Of a DNA stretch of 64,000 bases, positions 1-11,782 are shown in pieces (the stretch's first letter is position 1; every line of letters starts with the position of its first letter). Location: contig CANNZV010000844.1 in assembly GCA_947561585.1 (NCBI GenBank), positions 147,795 to 211,794 of the forward strand. Direction: 5' to 3'. Position numbers and translations under genes: made by a program. The notes beneath the pieces are model-generated. The model made no database searches. It saw only the letters and a program-made list of their open reading frames with translations, and was not told where the DNA came from. This DNA comes from Caprella mutica (taxonomy: Eukaryota; Arthropoda; Malacostraca; Amphipoda; Caprellidae).

Positions 1-880
1 AACTGTTTCACAGAGCCATAAGATGCACTGAAGTCAAGCTTTAATCACCTTCTAACCCTATTTCCAGATGAAAATGGTGGGATAAAATCTCTTTCCAATA
101 TCCGTGTTCTAGGAAAATTTCTCGCCTAGTCACCCCGTTTTCTTCATGGAAATTAGGTGGACGATGAGAGTGAGAGTGTGATAATTAATTATTAAGTAAG
201 GCCTTTAAACAACAGTATTTTTAGCGGCTATCATGAAGATGCATATTTTTTCGCCAGTAATTCAGAACTTGTGAAACAATAACAGTAATTAAAAGCAAGA
301 TATCATTCCATTTCCGGGCAGAAAAAATCCGCCCAAAGCTATAAAGAGAATCTATTGCTATGATTTGGGCACGAAGAGCAGCTGTAAAACTCAGTCCGAA
401 GGCAAGGTAACAGTCGCCATCCATAAAATCTGCGGACTTTAATTGCCAGCATCAGGCCGCTAACTTTGGAACAATAATGGATATAATGGCTTTGGAATCT
501 TACGAGACACCGACGGAGGTTGCTGCAACCTTCGCAACATTAGGGAAAGTGCAGCTATCTCTAGGGAAGCATTTGATAGGCATACTCCCTGTGGTGATGA
601 TCTCTCAGCTCCAATTTGAACGATATGGCCAAAAAATGTTAGTAACTTATCTTTTATATACAAATTTTCATTTGGTTTAATAGTCAATAATTGTAAGTTC
701 AAACCTTTAATTGTGTGGAGCTTTTAAGCACTGTCATAGATCATCTTTTCAGTAGTACATGCTGGTCTTCTATTTCTCATATTTGAGCGGCGGTGGTCTT
801 AGCCGTCGAAGCATGAAGACTATATCCTAACTTATGAACTCTTAAACACACTAAACAAAAACATCTCTCATTCATCACAG
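1..880. other. Non-coding stretch, no supported gene
   Basis: Moderately AT-rich sequence with only short open frames (under 81 codons) on both strands, none of which shows a recognisable domain. The last 30 bases before 881 form a fair splice-acceptor context (pyrimidine-containing tract ending in CACAG), which belongs to the exon candidate that follows. Otherwise I see nothing in it. Confidence 0.5.
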
Positions 881-1121
881 GATCTTTAGTTCAAAAAACA
901 TCAGAGAAGAGAATTCCAATTGTGAGAGAACCTCCAAAGAATCACGGATATGGAAAAAAGATTCGTCGGCGGCGGGCGGCGGTGGCGCGGTGGAGGAATA
1001 TGAGGAGGATATTGCCGATACGTCACACAGGACTCTATCTGCCACGCATCAGTCGGATGCTCTTCAAAGGAGAAAAATACGGATGTGTTCCACTGGGGGA
1101 TATTTGCTCTCAGGAATATAA
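881..1121 (+). CDS. Unassigned exon candidate (possible terminal exon)
   Basis: An open frame runs from a splice-acceptor-like site (CATTCATCACAG ending at 880) to a TAA at 1119-1121. The peptide has natural-looking composition: charged residues, a Gly/Ala run, then an acidic stretch containing EEYEEDIADTSHRTLSATHQ, followed by a basic QRRKIRM. GC content is higher than the flanks because of the GGCGG-rich segment at 964-990. Two other frames are also open here: 922-1233 on the same strand and 901-1140 on the reverse, so frame choice rests on composition and the acceptor. If it is a terminal exon, AATAAA-like signals near 1432 and 1494 could end the transcript. I do not recognise a family and found no upstream partner exon. 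Confidence 0.3.
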
Positions 1122-2254
1122 AGATGTGTTTTGGAGTCAAATTGGGAAGGTTCTGGGAGACCCCATTCGGAATATGAATTCAACTTATTTACATTTTATC
1201 TCGAGATCAGAAGGCACTTCTTTTGATCAATGAAATCATTCTCGAGAAAGTTACCGAATGATTTGTTTGGTGGTAAGCGGATATCTTTTAGGAGAAAATG
1301 AGCAGGAGAAGCTGCTCCAAATAGTGAAGTATTCATCACACAGTAATTATCTAATACTAGTGTATTTGCCCGTTAAAAATAACTGTTTATTAGTAATTTA
1401 TTAACCATTCCTAGGTTTTTTTAGTGAATTCAAATAAAATTCATTTTTCTGCATAAGCTGATACTTTTTTCACAGATAAAGCATTTAAAAATTGAATAAA
1501 AACAGAAGAATTTAAATATCAAGTCAATATATTCCCGTGCGTATCATAGTTACATTCTTCATGTTTAAAACCCATCGTGTAAAAGCGGACACCAAATAAA
1601 TAAATAGACGAGGGAAATTATTAGTTTAGAATATAGATAGTTAAAGTAGGGCATCGCGTTTTACATCCATAATCAAGTCATACTTTTTAGTATAAAGTAA
1701 TATATTTTAATGATACAGGGTGAAAACCTGGTTTTATTATAGAATATATTTAACAGGTAAATAAATATATATTAAAAACTGAATTCATATTTTTCAAGAA
1801 AACTAAACATTTTATTAGTGCTGTAAGTCTCTTCAAAAAATGAAAGATTTATTAAATGGAAAAAATATATCAGTCACCTATATGATCTACAAAATATAAA
1901 CATGCAAGAAATTTCAATGTATATTTAATAACACTTGTAAATCAACGTAAAGTTATAAATTAAATGCGATATAATAGGAGTTGAAATATCCTCTCTTTTA
2001 GAATTAAAGACCAAAACATCGGATTAATTTACATCGAGCTCCATTAAAATCTACTGTTAGATGCAGAGCGTTCTATGAATTTATGGGTGAGGCGGTTTAT
2101 TCACATCTACACCGGCATATGGAAAGATGGACGCAATCACGAGAAAATTATGGCTCAAGTTTTTATGGGTGCTTTAAATCGTAGAGGCAAACTCGTTAAG
2201 AATAAACTGATGATTGCTATCTGTAGATATGCTTAACAGAGGGATTAGAGTGTG
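1122..2254. other. AT-rich intergenic DNA
   Basis: Strongly AT-rich sequence with frequent stops in all frames. No gene, RNA or repeat family that I recognise. Confidence 0.5.
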
Positions 2255-2347
2255 AGGAGTGAGTGAAGGGAGTGAGTGAAGGGAGTGAGTGAAGGGAGTG
2301 AGAGAAGGGAGTGAGAGAAGGGAGTGAGAGAAGGGAGTGAGTGAAGA
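2255..2347. repeat. 13-nt minisatellite, about 7 copies
   Basis: Head-to-tail copies of GGGAGTGAGTGAA, with GAGAGAA variants in the later units. It is purine-only on the + strand. The reverse-strand open frames here (HSLLSLPSLTPF-like) are translations of the repeat and not genes. Confidence 0.9.
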
Positions 2348-4254
2348 AAGTATAGTGTGAAAGAAGAAAGTAAAGTGAGAAGAGAGTAAAAATATAAATA
2401 AACGATATTGCAAATATGATCAGAAGGATATAAACGTAATTTCAAAAAGGACGAGGCTAACAAGTGCAAAAGAGGGTGAAGTGACAGAGAAAAAAGGGTG
2501 AAGAAATTGAAAAGAGGATATAAAAATAAAAGAAAATACAAACAGGCAAATACGAAGTGAATGTAACGAAGAATATTTAATTTAATTTTTCAGATAATTA
2601 AAGTCATTTAAAGTAAAGTGAGAGGAATGAAATATTCAAACATGAAATTCAACAAAGCTTATTTCTTAAAGATCATAACATTATAAAAAGTAGTTTAATT
2701 TACTGATTATTGAGAGAAAAGTGCTACCTGTGATCCACAGATTCCGCATGAAAATTGTGAGCCTCCATTTTTGCTCAAAGATATAAAGTGAATCAATTAA
2801 AACTTACTACGGAGCGGCCACTCGAGCTGAGCTAGAAGGGGCCCTCCACTCCGTCAATATACATTCGAAAAAAGATCCCAAGATTCAACCACTTTATTGA
2901 CTCGCTTTTTAGACACGAGGAGGAAGGAGGCAAAAACTGGCCGCGGGATTCAATCGTAATGGGAAATTTGATAAATGTGATTCTTCGGCACAAATTGAGC
3001 TGAAAATTATTAGGCTTTTGGCGTCTCCATTTCGTAGAGTTCATGAGACTCGAGAAGAAGAAGATGTACAAGAATGAGAAGTGATTAAGAGTGGAGGAGA
3101 CCCTGAAAAGACCATCTTACGGATAGTCGTTAGGATTATTCTATATGCCGTCAAGAAGGTGTAGAGAAAAATTAACTAAAAAGAACCATATACCTATGAA
3201 CGTACAAAGAAGCCATGAAAACCATGAGAAACTATACTGCTTTTCATATCAAAATGGCCACGCAAGAACAGACCCGAAGTCAGTCCCTCACAACGAATAT
3301 GGAATAAACAAAATGCCAGCCAGTCATTGACGATACAAAGAGAAATAAAGAAGACTTTAACCCCTGCGCCTGTTCCGTGGGCTATTCCTTGAATCGGGTC
3401 ATCAGAAGTCCTATCCGTTCATTCCATTAACCGTGAATTGGTTAAATGGGACAGCCAACTGCCGGAGGAGAAAACGCTTTATGTACACACAATCTTTGTG
3501 GCTCATTCAACCTTTCTCTCCATTCAACATTTTATCCATGCAGGCCCGCTTTGAGTCGAACTTTTTTTTTTCATGTCGCGCTATTTTTCATTTTTCTTTC
3601 TTATGAAAGTTTCTTAGCTTCTGTTTATACAGAATTAGAGACTAAAGGTTTAGACTTGAATGGAACAACCGTTATGATATACTTTAGTGTTTTCCTTTTC
3701 ATTCTATATAAAAAAAAGAGACTATAAACTTTAAAGCAATTATTTTATAACCTTATAATTTATATCAGAGTTTCGATTGCTTGCATTAAATGACTTGAAA
3801 AGAACATTTGAAAGAATTAATTAGTCAGTTATAATTCTTTAACGAATTGTTGAAATAATTATAGGTAGTAAATTAAATTAATTCTTTACCGACTCAGAGT
3901 AAGTTATGAAATTTTTTTATTGGTTTGTTACAAAATGAGAATAAAATAAACTTTCAATTTCGCAACAAATATTATTCAGGATTTTTCGATTATTCAATGA
4001 AATAATTCCCGAAAACATAAAATCCAATGAATAATAGCTAGAGCTAAATAAAATTTGGACTCGTATGTCACACGACATAATAATTGTATAATGTATTCCC
4101 AAAGAAGTTATGAAAAGTTTCAGCACTGAATAATTGACTAGTGATGTGAGTTTGCCTTCTGAATAGGAAGAAAACTAAGAGTTTTAATGTACTTGTTATA
4201 TGTCACAGAGGAGATATAAAGAAGTAATTAGTTTTTTAAAAATTGAAGGATACG
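2348..4254. other. Intergenic DNA, no supported gene
   Basis: Mixed-composition sequence. A slightly GC-richer patch lies at 2810-3130, but its open frames (for example 2832-3071 on -, 3145-3330 and 3446-3727 on +) are short and have no recognisable domains or convincing splice borders. The rest is AT-rich. Confidence 0.45.
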
Positions 4255-4476
4255 CAGTACAACTCTATAATGAACTCCTCTATAGTGAAAGTAAAGTCCT
4301 GAGTAACAGAGCTAACCACCCTGTATAGTGAACAAAGTTTCTCTAGTCTATCATGAATGACCATCAGTTTTAGAAATTTACGGGCCTATTTATGGCAGAC
4401 TAAAGAAAATCTGTTCACTGTAGGGGATAGTTCTCACATTCATGACTCCAGATTCACTATAGAGGAGTTCTACTGT
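4255..4476. mobile_element. MITE, 'CTCCTCTATAGTGAA' family, copy 1
   Basis: A palindrome-like element of about 220 bp. Its right end, read as reverse complement, begins TACAGTAGAACTCCTCTATA, and the left end carries AACTCCTCTATAGTGAA-like sequence. The middle contains the paired arms TAGTGAACAAAGTTTCTCTAGTC and its inverted partner near 4404-4425. Related copies occur at 14729-14955 and 55463-55690, with partial ones at 33040-33075 and 39663-39782. There is no coding capacity, so it would have to be mobilised in trans by a DNA transposase. Confidence 0.75.
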
Positions 4477-5729
4477 AGATGACATAATTCCGTACAAGGT
4501 GTACAACCTTCTGACTTGAAAGTCAGAATTAATTTCAAATTAATATAAAATCACTCTTGAACCTATTATCAAAAGAAAATTAAATGTTAAACAAAAACAT
4601 TCATTAGAAAAATAATAGGTATGATTATTTAAATTAGAAATGCGAACCATTTTGCATATAAAATTAAAACTTCTAAGATATTGTTCTTCAAAATATATTT
4701 TGCTAAAGACAAGAGAAAAAAGGTTATAATCAGTTGAATTATGCAAATATTATAAAAGAAATAGTTTTCAATGTATTTAAAGTTATAGAAGAACACTAAG
4801 TAATAAATGTTGTTTTCAAAACATTATTTTCTATCCGATTCAGTTTTTTGTTTGTTTTAAAGTCATATTTTTCCATTAAAATCAGTCAAACATTTTGACT
4901 GAAATATTTTCAACATTTCACTTATTTTTCAGTACGTTGAAGGGCGAAAATGTCCAATCACAATAAAATATGTGAATAAACCAACCCGTCCGGTGGAGAG
5001 AGGAATAACTTAGGAATTGCTTGGAGTATTGCTTCTAGCACTTTATTGGGAACTCAAAAGGCATTTCGAAACTTTGCTTTTAAAGTTTATGAACTCTGAT
5101 CTTAATGCATTGGCTTTAGGTATGCACTGAAGGTTGGTCAGAGAGATCTATAAAGCAATTGCAACATTTACAGTTTTCACCCAGAAATGACCGCATAATT
5201 TCAAAAAAGTTTTATATGAAATATTCTTTGACGACAAAATAAACCTTATTTAGTTAAGAAAGAGGTTTTACTCAGAGTCTAAAATCGAATAGGTAATTAG
5301 TAGTTTTCTCGTTTCAGTTGATAAATATCTAAAAGGATTGTTCAATCATATAATCAGATGATAATATAAACAGAGAGGATGTTTCCGCAGAGATTTCCCT
5401 AATGCAGTCAGTCTCTGACTACTGAGGGTTAACAAAGTTAGGAGTTCTGGCAGCATAACTACAACAATATTATATATCTGCAAATTGACAGAGGATTCGA
5501 AAACCCAATCAATGGCTGGTGAATATAGACAATCTGTCGAAATATTCTCTCGATATGGCGGAGTATTAGGTTTGATTTCTATTTGCAAACAGAGATAATG
5601 TGTAACAATACAGAAGATGAAATGAGAAATTGAAAGTTAGTAATTGAAGAAATTAGCAGATTTATTATATAAAAGATAATGAAGAATGTAACGTAATAGT
5701 AATTTAATGTAGCTGCATACAATACTCAC
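4477..5729. other. Intergenic or intronic DNA
   Basis: AT-rich sequence. It lies downstream, on the minus strand, of a consensus donor at 5724-5729, so part of it may be intron of the gene to which 5730-6280 belongs. The 80-codon reverse frame at 5346-5588 lacks a recognisable domain. Confidence 0.4.
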
Positions 5730-5730
5730 C
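5724..5730 (-). promoter_or_regulatory. Splice donor of the 5.7-kb exon candidate
   Basis: The minus-strand sequence AAGG|GTGAGTATT matches the 5' splice-site consensus closely. It falls exactly at a codon boundary of the Ser/Thr/Pro-rich frame, which is the main reason for preferring the minus strand here. Confidence 0.45.
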
Positions 5731-6280
5731 CTTAAGTCAGTTGGGTGTTTTCGAATGACATGACTACCTGGTACAGGGGCTTCGACAAGGCGGTGGGTTG
5801 GGGGTCTAGCTGGTGGTTTTGCTGTACTGGAGGAGCTAGTTGTGGTGGCGACAGGAGCAGTAGGTTTCTTGCTGGTGACAAATAGATTCTTGAACCAACC
5901 TACAACTTTGCCGGACTCGTCTTTTGTGGTGGAGGAAGTGGAGGTGGGTGGAGGATTCACCGCCGTACTGCGCGAGTGGGGAGCGGTCCTAGCAGAGCCA
6001 GCCGTGGTGGCACAGGACGACGATTGCACTGTTGGAGCAGCCAATGCGACGAGTGGAGAGGGCTGAGAGGAAGAGATTGGCTCCAGGAGGAGCAGTGGAG
6101 GAGAAAAGTTGGTGGAGGAATGGTGGAAGCGATGAGACAAAGCAGCAGAGTCACAGATTTAGTAGGTGTTTCATCAAAAAAACATCCGCGAAGGATTTCA
6201 AAATGACGTCGGCTGTCGTCGACAATGTTCTGTAAGCTTAGCATAAATTCAAGTTCGGAAGCGCCGGTGATATCATTCAA
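5730..6280 (-). CDS. Unassigned coding exon candidate, Ser/Thr/Pro-rich
   Basis: The minus strand has a long open frame ending at a consensus donor (AAGG|GTGAGT, exon end 5730, phase 0). The peptide is Ser/Thr/Pro/Ala-rich, with an ordered-looking core KVVGWFKNLFVTSKKPTAPV and an end HVIRKHPTDLR. In this frame the block is open only up to about 6150. A different frame upstream (to 6280) reads NIVDDSRRHFEILRG after a possible acceptor CTTACAG near 6234. The two could be joined by a short intron: a pyrimidine-rich tract runs to CTCTTCCTCTCAG at 6063-6064, with a weak donor near 6153. Base composition is clearly more GC-rich than the flanks. I do not recognise the family, and neighbouring exons were not found. 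Plus-strand frames here (5842-6066, 5976-6206, 6032-6235) lack splice support. Confidence 0.4.
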
Positions 6281-7309
6281 AATACATTTAGTAGTAAAGT
6301 TAAGTGCAGTTTAATAATCGTGCTTATAGATTTCCTATAATATAACAAACCTGATGGTAATCAAATATACGTATACTATTAATGTGTTTCAACTGGAGGT
6401 CAAATTTCTTAAGTTATTCTTTGGGAAAGGGGAGGAGAAAAAGGATGCCAATTAGATAATTAAGAATAAAGGTTATACACGCAATAACAGACAAGTACTT
6501 AGAATACTAATCAATACTATAGGGTGATAAAGAATATAAATAGATACTTTCAATTTACTGAAGCTATAGAGTTTCATAAATGTTTCACTTTCTTACAACC
6601 ATTCACAGTCCACGCTTCTTTTTTAGAGCACCAATGAAATCACTGCTTCTAGTCACGTGGTACTACTGTGGCATCAGAAGTCTGAGCAAGAGATGTACCT
6701 AAACGAATGTAAGATGAACTCAAGACCAAGAGCACGTGTCAGAGATCTCGATTCTACTTATTCTCATCCGCACTTTAGCCTCACTCACATGCTTAGTCAA
6801 ACGATTCTTCACTTAAAAAGTCACTTGCACCGAGTTTGAAGTACCATTGCAGTTGCAGATGAGCATTTGGGTACCGTCTCCGTACTTTCCGTACTGGGGG
6901 AGAATTGTCTGTGTTCTCAACCTTTTCCTAATCGATATCGAAATTCGTTTTCTGTGTTTTCAATAATTAATTCAAATGTCGGTGAAGGAATTACAGTTTA
7001 TTAATGCTGACATCTTTTCTCCATTAACACAAAATCTATGTTCACTGTTCATTCGGTTTTAGGATTTTTACGTCTCATTTATTTTGATTAGAGTATATCT
7101 TTTGATTACAGCTCGTGCATTCAGACCAATAATAATTATACACTGAATAAATTACAAAGTACGTAATTTTGTAGCACTGAAACCAGCCAGTTCAACCTAA
7201 TAATATTTTTTAACTTCCCTAATTTATATTTTCATGCACTAAATTTCGTTTTCTCTTCTCAAGATAAATGCCAAATATTCCACCTTCAAAAGCCCAATTT
7301 ACGAAACCC
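6281..7309. other. AT-rich intergenic or intronic DNA
   Basis: No domain-bearing open frame. The 60-codon frame at 6657-6839 (+) has no recognisable features. Confidence 0.45.
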
Positions 7310-7530
7310 TAACTCCGCCAGTTAAGAGTGTTCGAAAACCCAAAGTGTCCGAGTGAAGCCCCCAGGCAGCGAGCTCTGACCAGACTTCGCTTCCAGTTGG
7401 TGTCAGGACGAGTGACGGCGGCAGACTGTGGAGACTATTGCCCAGGATCACCGGACCTATCCGCCAGCTTCCCCCCCCCCCTCTCCCTCTATGGCATCTC
7501 CCCAACACACAAACATCCCCCCTCTCCCCT
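7310..7530. other. GC-rich patch with poly-C tract
   Basis: A block of about 220 bp is markedly richer in G+C and CpG than the surrounding DNA and contains a run of ten C at about 7471-7480. Overlapping open frames exist on both strands (7328-7618 on +, 7299-7535 on -), but neither contains a recognisable domain. It could be a 5' untranslated or first exon, or an unrecognised repeat. Confidence 0.3.
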
Positions 7531-8965
7531 TTCACGATCGAAATTCAGATATATTCCAGTGTTTAGGAAAGTAGTACCAAGAATCTCGAAAGAAGTTTTG
7601 GAAAATTCAATACAGTAAAATAGAGTGGGCTAAAAACTTTTAAAAGAAAAGCTTGGGGGAAATATTTTCAAAATATATTTTGATAGAGTTCTTCATTTTT
7701 ATCAGTCATACATTAATTTTAAATTCCAGGGGGAAATTAGTTAATAAAATAGGGTAAAAGCTCACTGGACTCCTTCTGATAAATTGATAATCTACCGACT
7801 CATTTGAACGCAACAATCATCAGTAATGGCGGTAGCTAGCTACCTGCTGAGACAAACAATTAATGGCAGTTTTAATCCGGAGACGTAATTACATTCATCA
7901 GCCTTTATCATCTCGCCACAACAGTCCCAAAAGCAGAAGAATGGTTGACAGAGGAATTAAGTCACAGTCATTACGAGGTGATGGCATGAGTAAATTAGAA
8001 AAGACGGATAATTTGGTAGGGAAGAGCTAGGGAGAGTGTCAAGTTAACTCGATGTACATAAATGCGATGCAACAAGTGTCTCAGTGCCGAGCAGTGATTA
8101 GTTAGGTCCGTCTGCTTCAACTATGCAGAGATTATATAAAAAAGCTGACTGGAATAGAGAGATTACAGTTAGCGATCGTTATTTAGCTATTTAATAAGTA
8201 TTAGCTTTATTCAAAGAGCAGTTATTCAGTGTCTGCCATCAAATTGTACTTATTTATTAACGAAATAGTAGGTAATAAAGAGTTAGCTCTTTTTAGAAAA
8301 ATACTCTTAGTATTCTATACTAGTGATTTATCCATCAAAAGTTATTGACTATAAATTCTTAGTTATTTTAAAATCATCATGATTTTTAAAAAAAATAGTC
8401 TGATTTTTCTTTTAGTCCAGCTTTATTATTTTTCTGTTAATCGGATTTCACTCATCATAATTATTTCCCTAGTGTGTTACCCTTTCAAAATTATGAACTA
8501 TAATTTTTATTAATTATCCGAATTTATGAATAAAATTTCCTGTATTATTTATATAAAATCTTATGAGGTTTTTTACCTCTGAATTTTTGCGATCCCGAAA
8601 TTTTTGTAGTCACAGTTTTTTTTATTACCGGATTTTACTGTTATCCGGATAATTTTATATTATACGATGAAATTTTATATTAAATGCTAAAGCGCGACAT
8701 TTTTCTGCCAACACATTATGTATAAGTACATAGACAGACTATTTCGAAGAGAAAAAGATATTCTCCATATGTTAAAAATTTAAAAACTGTAGCCATTGTA
8801 ACAGAATGCGCTAACTATAAATACAATGAACTAATTCAATATAGAGATTAGAAAAAAGGTCTGTCAGTACCTATTACAGAATGGAATATTGTTATGAAAG
8901 ATTGACATCAGTCCTGTGGAAAGATGTTTAAGAAATTTAACACAACACTCACCAGCAAATATCAC
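7531..8965. other. AT-rich intergenic DNA
   Basis: No gene-like open frame. A TATA-like motif near 8135 is listed separately. The remainder shows nothing I can name. Confidence 0.45.
8135..8172 (+). promoter_or_regulatory. Possible core promoter (TATA plus initiator-like)
   Basis: TATATAAAAAAG near 8135 is followed about 30 bases later by ATTACAGTTAG, similar to the arthropod initiator TCAGT. No convincing coding exon follows within 700 bases, and the region is AT-rich, so chance occurrence is quite possible. Confidence 0.15.
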
Positions 8966-9275
8966 GGAAATACAATTTTATCGAAAAATTATAAAAAATA
9001 CAATTTTATCAAAGAATTATGGAAATAAAATTTTATCAAAGAATTATGGAAATAAAATTTTATCAAAGAATTATGGAAATAAAATTATCAAAAAAAATAT
9101 AGAAATACAATATTATCAAAAAAATATAGAAAAATAATTGATCAAAAAATTATAGAAATAAAATTTTATCAAAAAATTATAGAAATAAAATTTTATCAAA
9201 AAATTATAGAAATTAAATTTTATCAAAATATTGTAGAAATAAAATTGCATACAAAAATTATAGAAATTAAATTCC
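8966..9275. repeat. 27-nt minisatellite, about 11 copies
   Basis: Tandem units of 27 nt with core ATTTTATCAAAGAATTATGG and AT-rich variants, later units being more diverged. Because 27 is a multiple of 3, a short open frame reading NKILSKNYG repeats arises on + and a Phe/Tyr-rich one on -. Neither is likely to be a gene. Confidence 0.9.
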
Positions 9276-11439
9276 AGTACCTTAAACAATACCTCACAGA
9301 AAATATCTTTTCTCGCAATCACAAAATACCATACAACTTTAAAATTTATATTTTTTTCACATCATGTACCGATATCCGGTCCTTTATCATAGAAGATGAA
9401 TACTATAAAGTTATTTCAGTTATTTGTTAATTTGTTACTATAAAAGAAACAGTTATTTTACAAATCATGAAATAGTAAATAGTAGAAATAGCTTTTAAAG
9501 TTACATAAAAAGTAAAATTATATACTATAAGACTGCAAGAATGTTCCCCGATACATTAAAGCACAAGTTGATCCTCTATAGCTGAGATATGCATAACTAT
9601 ATAAGAAACTCAATCATATTTACAATCCCATGAATACAGAAATCAAAATCACAAATCGAGCCATAACCGGAGGAGATTTTGGGGGCCGAAGCCCCTGTAA
9701 CGACCGAAAGCTCTTGCTGATTTGAATTTCTCCACTGGCCACACATCTGAAGCAATAATTCGACCATTAGGGTAGGAAGATTCGAACAGAACGCCAAAGC
9801 TCAAACCACAAATACCAAACATGATTTATTGAACACAGATTTCGTACGATAATTCATATGTCTGTCGGAATGAACCTGAACGAAAGATTGGTTTTGAATT
9901 TATTCTTCAAAAATCAATGAAATTGCATCATTCTTCAATATAAATTACTAAATACCCTTGATAATTAATTTCCTGGATATTATCTAATGATCATTTCACC
10001 AAGAGTCTGTACACAGGCACCTCCAGGCTTAACACACAATCGATAATCAATTTGCAATGGACTCATCAATAATTCGACGAGCATTTTAATTCCTGGAGCT
10101 GCATCCAAATAGAAAATTATGGCGGATTTCCATTTTTTCGGTGGCATTCGCACACAGCTTTCTATATCTGGTGAAAACCTCTTCAAATTTGCATCATCAT
10201 CTCTAGGGGTGATATTGACTGCTTATATTCCCTGAGAATATCCCGATAACGCCAGAAGGAAGGATATAATCCGCCTGACTTGAGGAAGAATGTGATGTAC
10301 GAATTGTGAGAAACGACTGACGGGAGAAATAATTTTAAAAATATGTATTGAAATTTTTCAGGGATTTGATGAATGACAGTTGAAGAAATCAGTATCGCCC
10401 TCTAATTTTAAATGAAAGTGGTAACGAACGTACATCATGGACAGAGATATGTTCCCTGAAGTCAAGTGTAACCCTACATGCAGATGGCTTTTCTATCCTT
10501 GCCATCGCTTCAAAGTATTGGGAATCTATAATTTATAAGCTGAACTTATAGCGGGAGGAAGGCAGGATAAGACAAAATATGCTATATCATTCCGCACCAC
10601 ATAAACTAACATTGCTAAATAATTTCATATATAATACACCACAATCTTGAGCACACAGTACCATGTGTATTAGAACAGAATTCACAGATTACGCTTCATA
10701 ATAATTGAATAACTTTTCAAGGCCAAAAATAGGCTAAGTATTTATGTTTCACAGTTCAAATTTTCTCTATAGGATGAAATATTTTTATTCTTTTTTTTAA
10801 TGACTTCAGCATCTGCTTCAGAACCAAAAGCCATATCGCTGACGGCAAAAGAAAAAGACGTACAAGTGATTTCGGTTGAAATTAAATTATTAACAAAGTC
10901 AACTAATACACATTATGTGCCTCTTTCCAAGATATATAACGGACAAAGACACCAAGATACTATATGAACATACGGTTATTTTACGGTTGAATTCGTAATG
11001 AATATAAGTACCTATACTCGTAACTATCTAGGTTACTGTTTTCGCTAAATTGCAGCCATGAAAAAGAAGGTTTACTGCTTTAGAAAATGAGAATCGCTTT
11101 TGTCAGAGATAAAAAAAACCTAAGAAGATTATATAAATAAGTGAATCAACAAAATTCATTTCGTTAACGGCATATATTGAAGATGGTATAGCCTAATTTT
11201 TTAGTAATGTAGTGCCATAGAAATGCTAAATAAAATGTTCAAATAATTTCGTACTAAAATTGATAATGGTTCATATAGATCATTGCTTTACAAAAAATTA
11301 AATTATGTAGAGCATTTATTAAATAAATCAACTGAAATATATTTCAATGCAGGATAAATCAATGTTCTTCCAATTACAATTTTTGCATCATCATTATTAG
11401 CTGAAAATCAGATGGCACGACATATAATATAAGACTAGA
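9276..11439. other. Non-coding DNA with two unassigned reverse open frames
   Basis: Two minus-strand frames, at 9597-9797 and 9980-10186, have plausible amino-acid composition (for example VELLMSPLQIDYRLCVKPGG in the second). Both contain a similar VELL block next to a shared CAATAATTCGAC motif on the + strand, so they may be related remnants of one degenerate element. No family is recognised and no splice sites convince me. The rest is AT-rich. Confidence 0.3.
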
Positions 11440-11444
11440 TTACG

Positions 11445-11782
11445 TGCACTCAGTAGAGCGCATACCTTCGCCACCGCTTATCCGTTTGCAACCAATATCT
11501 AATAAATTGGTGACTGGGTAGTGACCAATCGTCCCACCAAGTTTCATGCAATATGGTTCAATACTTTTTGAGTTATTGAGTTATGAAAGACCATGACCTT
11601 GACCTTTGACCTGGTCGCTCCCAAATTTCTACCAGCAGGTCACTGGACATTGACCAATCGTTTCACCAAATTTCAGGCAGTTTGGTTGAACACTTTTTCA
11701 GTTAAACGAATAACAAGATGATAAATAAATAAATAAATGCCGTCTATAATATAACCTTCCCGCATTCTGCGAAGGTAATAAA
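11445..11782 (+). mobile_element. MITE/SINE-like element with nuclear-receptor-type sites, copy 1
   Basis: It starts around AGAGCGCATACCTTCGCCACC and ends around TCTGCGAAGGTAATA, giving short inverted ends TACCTTCGC/GCGAAGGTA. Inside are two degenerate copies of a block (TGACCAATCGT-CCACCAA-TTT-AGGCA-TTTGGTT, then ACTTTTT-GAGTTA). Between them sits TGACCTTGACCTTTGACCT at 11594-11612. Related copies lie at 16966-17133, 17905-18130, 18951-19275 and, inverted, 36674-36992. No coding capacity. Confidence 0.7.

Noticed and set aside
5346..5588. 80-codon reverse frame as an exon of the 5.7-kb candidate
   Set aside because: No acceptor/donor pair in a matching phase and no recognisable sequence.
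9597..10186. Two minus-strand frames with VELL blocks as a gene
   Set aside because: Composition is protein-like, but there are no splice sites in phase, no domain and no recognised family. They are kept only as a possible degenerate remnant.
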